This document shows, piece by piece, positions 51,589 through 56,403 of a stretch of DNA of 56,403 nt (the first letter of the stretch is position 1; each line of letters begins with the position of its first letter). The stretch spans positions 1 through 56,403 of the forward strand of contig UCAU01000044.1 of assembly GCA_900470445.1 (NCBI GenBank), in the 5' to 3' direction. The position numbers and the translations under genes are program-made. Under the pieces are notes generated by a model that worked only from the letters and a program-made list of their open reading frames with translations, did not search any database and was not told where the DNA came from. This stretch comes from Hyphomicrobiales bacterium. GTDB lineage: Bacteria; Pseudomonadota; Alphaproteobacteria; Rhizobiales; Devosiaceae.

Positions 51589-52602
51589 CTACCCCCCCGT
51601 CACGCTCATATGCCGCCCCAGCGCCGGTTCCGGCCGCGCGCGGTCGATGACGAAATCATGCCCCTTGGGCTTGATCAGCATGGCCTGGTCGAGCGCCGCG
51701 TCCAATGCTTCCGCGCCGCCTTCGCGCAGCGCATCGCGCAGGCTCACCTGATCTTCCTGCCCCAGGCACAGGAACAATTGCCCGGTCGCCGTCAGTCGCA
51801 CGCGATTGCAGCTTTCGCAGAAATTGTGGCTCATCGGGGTGATGAAGCCCAATATGCCACCGGTCTCGGCTACCCGCGCATAGCGGGCAGGGCCCCCGGT
51901 GCGGTGGTCCTGCTTTTCCAGCGTGTAGCGTTTGGCGAGCCGATCACGCAGTTCGCGCAGCGGCAGGTAACTGTCGACCCGGTCAATGCCCACTTCGCCC
52001 AGCGGCATGCCCTCGATCAGCGTCAGCCCCATGCCGCGCCCATGCGCCCAGGCCATCATCGGCTCGATCTCGTCGTCATTGACGCCGCGCATCGCCACCA
52101 TGTTGATTTTGATCTTGAGACCAGCCGCCTGCGCCGCGTCGATCCCGCCCAGCACATCCTCGATCCGCCCGCGGCGGGTAATGGCGCGAAAGCGCTCCGC
52201 ATCCAGCGTATCGAGCGACACATTGATCCGCCGCATGCCCGCTGCCACCAGCGCCTCGGCATGCTTGGCCAATTGGCTGCCATTGGTGGTCATGGTCAGC
52301 TCATTCAGCCCATGCCCGATATGCCGGCCCAGGCTGCGCACCAATTCGATAATATCGCGCCGCACCAGCGGCTCGCCGCCCGTCAACCGCAACCGGGTCA
52401 CGCCACGCGTCACAAAGGCGGTAGCAATGGTCTCGATCTCGGCAAAGCTCAAGATCTCCTTTTTGGGGAGAAATTGCATGTTCTCGGCCATGCAATAGAC
52501 GCAGCGGAAATCACACCGATCCGTCACCGAAATCCGGAGATAGGAAATATGCCGGCCGAAACGGTCGACGAGCGGGCGGGCCGGTGCTGGATTAGTCGTC
52601 AT
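51589..52602 (-). CDS. moaA: GTP 3',8-cyclase MoaA (molybdenum cofactor biosynthesis)
   Basis: A 337-residue radical-SAM enzyme making the precursor of cyclic pyranopterin from GTP. The first [4Fe-4S] cluster is C30-x3-C34-x2-C37 (RCDFRCVYC) and the second is Cys262, Cys265 and Cys279 ([15 protein letters not shown]). [13 protein letters not shown] and the terminal GG (VTGG) required for activity are present. The start [10 protein letters not shown] is used; the longer N terminus lies across the terminator for the neighbouring gene. No other moa gene is in the window. Confidence 0.95.
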   Translation of the reverse strand: MTTNPAPARPLVDRFGRHISYLRISVTDRCDFRCVYCMAENMQFLPKKEILSFAEIETIATAFVTRGVTRLRLTGGEPLVRRDIIELVRSLGRHIGHGLNELTMTTNGSQLAKHAEALVAAGMRRINVSLDTLDAERFRAITRRGRIEDVLGGIDAAQAAGLKIKINMVAMRGVNDDEIEPMMAWAHGRGMGLTLIEGMPLGEVGIDRVDSYLPLRELRDRLAKRYTLEKQDHRTGGPARYARVAETGGILGFITPMSHNFCESCNRVRLTATGQLFLCLGQEDQVSLRDALREGGAEALDAALDQAMLIKPKGHDFVIDRARPEPALGRHMSVTGG

Positions 52603-52649
52603 GGCGACAAATCTAATTGGTTCCGAGGTGCTTTCAAAGCCACCCAAAC

Positions 52650-52675
52650 AAAAAAGCCGCCTCCGAAGAGACGGC
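52650..52675 (-). terminator. Rho-independent terminator of the L,D-transpeptidase gene
   Basis: On the minus strand a GC-rich stem (GCCGTCTC / GAGGCGGC, one mismatch) with TTCG loop is followed by six Ts, 20 bases after the transpeptidase stop. Confidence 0.85.
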
Positions 52676-52696
52676 TTCATGGCAATTCAGTTGCCG

Positions 52697-53290
52697 CTAG
52701 TGCTTGACGACGATCAGCGCGCCAACGCGGACACGCTCATAAAGATCGGTCACGTCTTCGTTGGTCAGGCGGATGCAGCCCGAGGAAACCGCCTGGCCGA
52801 TCGACCAGGGCTCGGACGTGCCATGCACGCGATACAGCGTCGAGCCGATATAAAGCGCGCGGGCGCCCAGCGGATTGTCCGGGCCACCGGGCATATAGGC
52901 CGGCAGGTCCGGCACGCGCTTGCGCATCTGCGGCGGCGGCGTCCAGCCCGGCCATTCGGCCTTGCGGGTAATGCGGTGCTGGCCCGACCAGGTGAAGCCA
53001 TCGCGGCCCACGCCCACGCCATAGCGGATCGCCTTGCCGTCTTCGAGCACCAGATAGAGCCGGCGCTCACCGGTTTCGATCACGATGGTGCCGGGCTTGT
53101 AATTGCTCGCATATTCGATCGTTTCCCGCTTGATCGGGCTGCCGCCGCGATTGCGCGTTTTGACGACGCTGGGCTCTTCCCAGGTATTGGTGTCGGCATT
53201 GTAGACGCGAGCGGCCATGCTGGGCATGGTCAATGACACCGACAAAAGTATCGACAGCCCGATTGCCGCGGCTGTTCTGAATTTGGACAT
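52697..53290 (-). CDS. Periplasmic L,D-transpeptidase (YkuD domain)
   Basis: A 197-residue enzyme with a signal peptide (MSKFRTAAAIGLSILLSVSL, cleavage near SMAA). It forms 3-3 peptidoglycan cross-links or attaches proteins to the wall. The YkuD domain starts near 70 (IVIETGERRLYLVLEDG) and has the active pair His156 (YRVHGTSEPWS) and Cys172 (SSGCIRLTN). The longer in-frame start lacks a signal and is rejected. Hyphomicrobiales have many of these enzymes. It is divergent from rpiA with a 254-base gap. Confidence 0.92.
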   Translation of the reverse strand: MSKFRTAAAIGLSILLSVSLTMPSMAARVYNADTNTWEEPSVVKTRNRGGSPIKRETIEYASNYKPGTIVIETGERRLYLVLEDGKAIRYGVGVGRDGFTWSGQHRITRKAEWPGWTPPPQMRKRVPDLPAYMPGGPDNPLGARALYIGSTLYRVHGTSEPWSIGQAVSSGCIRLTNEDVTDLYERVRVGALIVVKH

Positions 53291-53544
53291 CTGACGACTG
53301 GCCTCTGAAAATAGATGGGCTGGCGATTCGCCCATCGGATCAATGACGATTTGCTTACGCGGTTTACAAAACAGCAGGAAGGGCGCTTGCCCCCTTTCCG
53401 CCACACTCCAGACATGTTCACTAAATTGTGTTGCCAGGGAGTTACAAAAATGGCTCACCGTTCCGTGATCCCGCTCCTTTCGGTGCATTGACTTGCCCGC
53501 GTCCGCCCGGCATTTGGGCGGCCAATGACGAGGAGAGCCCTGCC

Positions 53545-54237
53545 ATGAATGATGATCTCAAGCGCCAGGCCGCAGCCATGGCGCTGACTGAGGTGCGGTC
53601 CGGCATGCGGCTGGGCCTGGGCACCGGCTCGACGGCCTGGCATTTCGTCGATCTGCTCGGCGCCAAGGTTGCCGCCGGGTTCGATTGCATCTGCGTGCCC
53701 ACTTCCGAAGCCACGGCGCGGCAGGCCGAGGGCCTGGGCATTCCCCTCTCGAACCTTGAAACCCTCGACCGGCTCGACATCACCGTCGATGGCGCCGACG
53801 AGATCGATCCGGCGCTCAACCTCATCAAGGGGGCAGGGGGCGCATTGCTGCGCGAAAAGATCGTCGCGGCCGCCTCCGATATCATGATCGTGATTGCCGA
53901 CGGCTCCAAGCTGGTCGACACGCTCGGCAAGTTTCCGCTGCCCATTGAGGTCAATCGCTTCGGCCTGGGTGCCACCCAGCGCACCATTGCCGAGGTGATG
54001 GCAGCCCATGGTGCCCAAGACGGGCTCAAACTGCGGCAAACCAAGGATGGCGCACTCTATGTCACCGATGGCGGCCACTTGATCCTTGATGCATTTTTTG
54101 GCCGCATTTCGCAGCCAGAAGCGCTGTCACGGGATTTGCTGGACATTGCCGGCGTCGTGCAGCACGGACTGTTCCTCCAGATGTGCAAGAAGGCTTATGT
54201 CGCGATGCCGGATGGCGTAAGAACCATCCAGGTATGA
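53545..54237 (+). CDS. rpiA: Ribose-5-phosphate isomerase A
   Basis: A 230-residue enzyme of the pentose phosphate pathway. Motifs: [11 protein letters not shown] (phosphate loop), [10 protein letters not shown] (general base region with two Asp and a Glu), [13 protein letters not shown] (catalytic Glu) and [10 protein letters not shown]. The start MNDDLKRQ has GAGGAGA upstream. The next gene begins one base after its stop, so the pair is co-transcribed. rpiA, a DUF2059 gene and gor lie together in several rhizobia. Confidence 0.95.
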   Translation: MNDDLKRQAAAMALTEVRSGMRLGLGTGSTAWHFVDLLGAKVAAGFDCICVPTSEATARQAEGLGIPLSNLETLDRLDITVDGADEIDPALNLIKGAGGALLREKIVAAASDIMIVIADGSKLVDTLGKFPLPIEVNRFGLGATQRTIAEVMAAHGAQDGLKLRQTKDGALYVTDGGHLILDAFFGRISQPEALSRDLLDIAGVVQHGLFLQMCKKAYVAMPDGVRTIQV

Positions 54238-54238
54238 A

Positions 54239-54787
54239 ATGAGGGTGGATTCGAACAGGATGGATATTTCGATGATGACCGGTGTGTTGAAGCGCTCCAA
54301 GGCGCTGGTGGCAGTTGCTTTGAGCGTCTCCATGCTCGGCCTGTCGGTTCCGGCCTTTGCGCAGGAAGTGGCGCCCGAACAATTGGCGCTGGCGCGCAAA
54401 TATATCGATCTGACCGATCGCGCCGCCATCTATGAGATCACGCTAGTGCAGACCGCGATCGATACCATGCGCCAGATCGTGCAGCAGAATCCCGAGCTGA
54501 GCGAGCAGACCGATGCCGCCATCACCAAGACGCTCGAGGAATATAAGGGCCGCAAGAGCGAGCTGCTCGATCAGTTCGCTCGCGTCTATGCCGTTCGCTT
54601 CACCGCGGCTGAACTGCAGGAAATCGTCACCTTCTATGAATCGCCCACCGGCTCGAAGCTGTCCCAGGCCAATGCCGAGGTGAATACCGATATCCAGCGC
54701 GTGCTGACCGTGTTCACCAATACCCTGCAGCAGGAATTTTATGCCAAGGTCCGCGCCGAACTGCGCGCCCAGGGCGTGCAGCTCTAG
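54239..54787 (+). CDS. Secreted DUF2059-family protein
   Basis: A 182-residue exported protein. The signal peptide spans about 20-40 (VAVALSVSMLGLSVPAFA, cleaved before QE). The DUF2059 domain has RFTAAELQEIVTFYESPTGSKL followed by a helical tail (TNTLQQEFYAKVRAEL). The function is unknown. It starts one base after rpiA. In-frame ATGs at 54260, 54272 and 54275 shorten the basic N terminus and are alternatives. A strong terminator follows. Confidence 0.85.
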   Translation: MRVDSNRMDISMMTGVLKRSKALVAVALSVSMLGLSVPAFAQEVAPEQLALARKYIDLTDRAAIYEITLVQTAIDTMRQIVQQNPELSEQTDAAITKTLEEYKGRKSELLDQFARVYAVRFTAAELQEIVTFYESPTGSKLSQANAEVNTDIQRVLTVFTNTLQQEFYAKVRAELRAQGVQL

Positions 54788-54811
54788 GCTCACTTATCGA
54801 CGACCGAATTG

Positions 54812-54839
54812 GACCCCGCCTTGTGCGGGGTCTTTTTTT
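54812..54839 (+). terminator. Rho-independent terminator after rpiA-DUF2059
   Basis: An eight-base perfect stem GACCCCGC / GCGGGGTC, CTTGT loop, then seven Ts. It separates this transcript from the gor gene 61 bases further on. Confidence 0.93.
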
Positions 54840-54900
54840 ATGCGAAGCGCCATCCGATATTCATCGGTATCAACCGATATAACCAGCCAGCGGAGCCAGC

Positions 54901-56280
54901 ATGTCCGACACTTACGATCTCGTTGTCATTGGCGCTGGCTCCGGGGGCGTGCGGGCCGCCCGCATGGCCGCCACCTACGGCGCCAAGGTTGCAGTGGTTG
55001 AGGAATTCCGTGTCGGGGGCACCTGCGTCATTCGCGGCTGCGTGCCCAAAAAGCTCTATGTCTATGCCAGCCGCTTCAACGACCTGTTCGATGTGGCTTC
55101 GAGCTTTGGCTGGCAGGTCGACGCGTCCTTCGATTGGCCAACCTTGGTCGCCGCCAAGGAAAAGGAAATCACCCGGCTCGAACACGCCTATACCTCGAAC
55201 CTCGAAAAGCCCGGCGTCGAGATCATTAGAGATCGGGCGCTGGTCACCGGCCCCAATACGGTTCATCTCGTAGCGGGCGACCGTGACCTGACCGCCAAAT
55301 ACATCCTTGTCGCCACCGGCGCGGCTCCCTTCGTGCCGCCCATCCCCGGCCATCAATTGGGCATCACCTCCAACGAGGCTTTCGATCTGCCGGCACTGCC
55401 GCATTCCATCCTCATCGAAGGCGGCGGCTATATCGCGGTCGAATTCGCCACCATCTTTGCCGGCCTGGGCGTCGATACCACCATCATCTATCGCGGCGAT
55501 TGCATCCTGCGCGGCTTCGATGATGACATGCGCCGTGGCCTTGAGGCTGGCCTGATCGATCGCGGCATCAAGCTGATCTATCAGACCACCATCAAGTCGC
55601 TGGCCAAGCATGGCGACGACATTGCCGCCACCTTCAGCGATGGGGTCACCGCCCCCTATGGCGCTGTCATGTTCGCCACTGGCCGCAACCCAAATGTGCG
55701 CGGCCTTGGCCTCGAAACCGCCGGCGTCAAGCTGACCCCGGCCGGCGCCATCGCCGTCGACGCCTATTCGCAGACCTCGTGCCCCTCCATTTACGCAGTG
55801 GGCGACGTCACCGGCCGCGCCGCGCTGACCCCGGTCGCCATCCGCGAAGGCTGGTATTTCGCCGAAACCGTGTTCAACAACAACAAACTTGCCGTCGATC
55901 ACTCCCAGATCCCCACGGCCGTCTTTTCCGAGCCCGAAATCGGCGTCATCGGCCTCACCGAAGCCGAGGCCGCTACCCACGGCGATGTCGATATCTATCT
56001 CGCCCGCTTCCGCCCGATGATGAACACGCTCTCCACCCGCACCGAGCGCATGGTGCTCAAGCTCATCACCGAAAAGGACGGCGGCAAGGTGCTGGGCTGC
56101 CACATCCTTGGCCCCGGCGCCGCCGAAATGATCCAGCTCATCGCCATCCCCATGGGCATGACCGCCACCAAAGCCGATTTCGACCGCGCCATAGCGCTCC
56201 ACCCCTCGGCCGCCGAGGAATTGGTGACCTTCAAGGCCCCCAGCTATGTCTATCGGAATGGACAGAAGGTCGGCGGCTGA
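54901..56280 (+). CDS. gor: Glutathione reductase
   Basis: A 459-residue NADPH enzyme reducing glutathione disulfide. Motifs: FAD GAGSGGVRAARMAA, redox disulfide Cys42-Cys47 (GGTCVIRGCVPKK), NADPH-binding GGGYIAVEFATIFAGLG followed by an arginine-bearing loop (IYRGDCILRG), FAD site YAVGDVTGRAALTP, and C-terminal active His434-Glu439 (HPSAAEELVTF). It looks complete. The terminator upstream means it needs its own promoter, although it is paired with rpiA. Confidence 0.95.
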   Translation: MSDTYDLVVIGAGSGGVRAARMAATYGAKVAVVEEFRVGGTCVIRGCVPKKLYVYASRFNDLFDVASSFGWQVDASFDWPTLVAAKEKEITRLEHAYTSNLEKPGVEIIRDRALVTGPNTVHLVAGDRDLTAKYILVATGAAPFVPPIPGHQLGITSNEAFDLPALPHSILIEGGGYIAVEFATIFAGLGVDTTIIYRGDCILRGFDDDMRRGLEAGLIDRGIKLIYQTTIKSLAKHGDDIAATFSDGVTAPYGAVMFATGRNPNVRGLGLETAGVKLTPAGAIAVDAYSQTSCPSIYAVGDVTGRAALTPVAIREGWYFAETVFNNNKLAVDHSQIPTAVFSEPEIGVIGLTEAEAATHGDVDIYLARFRPMMNTLSTRTERMVLKLITEKDGGKVLGCHILGPGAAEMIQLIAIPMGMTATKADFDRAIALHPSAAEELVTFKAPSYVYRNGQKVGG

Positions 56281-56403
56281 AGTAACGCGCGCCCGGCTTC
56301 GGACACTCGGCCCTAGACCAACCGTGATCCCTCCCCATGATGGGGAATATTCATTTTGGACTGCTTGCAGTTGTGGGGAGATGCCATCGGCTCTTTCCCT
56401 CCC
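56281..56403. other. Right end of the window, no gene seen
   Basis: 123 bases without a credible gene. A short CTCCCCATGATGGGGA repeat-like palindrome is present. The next gene lies outside the window. Confidence 0.5.

Noticed and set aside
54838..56202. 454-codon minus-strand frame opposite gor
   Set aside because: Gly/Asp-rich antisense shadow; gor is unambiguous.
1..56403. CRISPR arrays, tRNA or rRNA genes, insertion sequences with transposase
   Set aside because: No regularly spaced repeats, tRNA-like cloverleafs or transposase motifs were seen by reading. A dedicated tRNA or IS search was not possible here.

Overview
The window is 56.4 kb of GC-rich chromosome from an alphaproteobacterium. 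Gene order and protein types point to the order Hyphomicrobiales, probably Devosia or a close relative. This is an inference from three things: the block ccmIEFH-degP-response regulator-kinase-glnE, the pairing of rpiA with gor, and a feuNPQ-like sensor system. No rRNA, tRNA or CRISPR array was seen. Only the ends of the window look cut, and no gene is visibly truncated by them.

Region by region. (1) 0.2-7.4 kb: the wreck of a gene transfer agent (GTA) cluster. Small and large terminase, portal and a short membrane gene remain. They are followed by a frameshifted small gene, and then by an in-frame join of the start of the prohead protease gene to the back two thirds of the GTA baseplate protein (ORFg15). 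All capsid and most tail genes are missing. An endolysin with a holin-like tail follows. Two 174-bp palindromic repeats interrupt the cluster. (2) 7.5-11.7 kb: a small secreted protein, response regulator and PhoQ-like kinase (feuNPQ-like), a lipoprotein, and a conserved gene of unknown function. (3) 11.7-14.7 kb, minus strand: two genes related to heterotetrameric sarcosine oxidase, both eroded. (4) 14.8-25.8 kb: cytochrome c maturation (ccmIEFH), periplasmic protease DegP, a second two-component system, and glnE. (5) 25.8-30.5 kb, minus strand: a 59-codon gene, a membrane histidine kinase and aminopeptidase N. (6) 30.7-38.4 kb: an ABC exporter behind a textbook SoxR-type promoter, a GGDEF/EAL protein with a dead GGDEF motif, beta-mannosidase and a DMT permease. 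(7) 38.4-42.3 kb, minus strand: ccdAB, type II NADH dehydrogenase, a sugar kinase and a universal stress protein. (8) 42.4-47.0 kb: a methyltransferase, dusA, a retropepsin-like protease, and divergent cobS and cobT. (9) 47.0-51.5 kb: higBA with its own promoter and operator, a PleC/DivJ-like kinase, a nuclease, an Lrp regulator with a glyoxalase-fold protein, and a DUF2442/DUF4160 pair. (10) 51.6-56.3 kb: moaA, an L,D-transpeptidase, rpiA, a DUF2059 protein and glutathione reductase.

Most genes are ordinary housekeeping or envelope functions. The accessory content is the decayed GTA, the eroded sarcosine-oxidase-like pair and three small toxin-antitoxin or toxin-antitoxin-like modules. I did not find a convincing wholly new multi-gene system. 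The strongest observations are the GTA deletion fusion, the SoxR-type promoter in front of a lone exporter, and the perfect operator palindromes at the ccd and hig modules.
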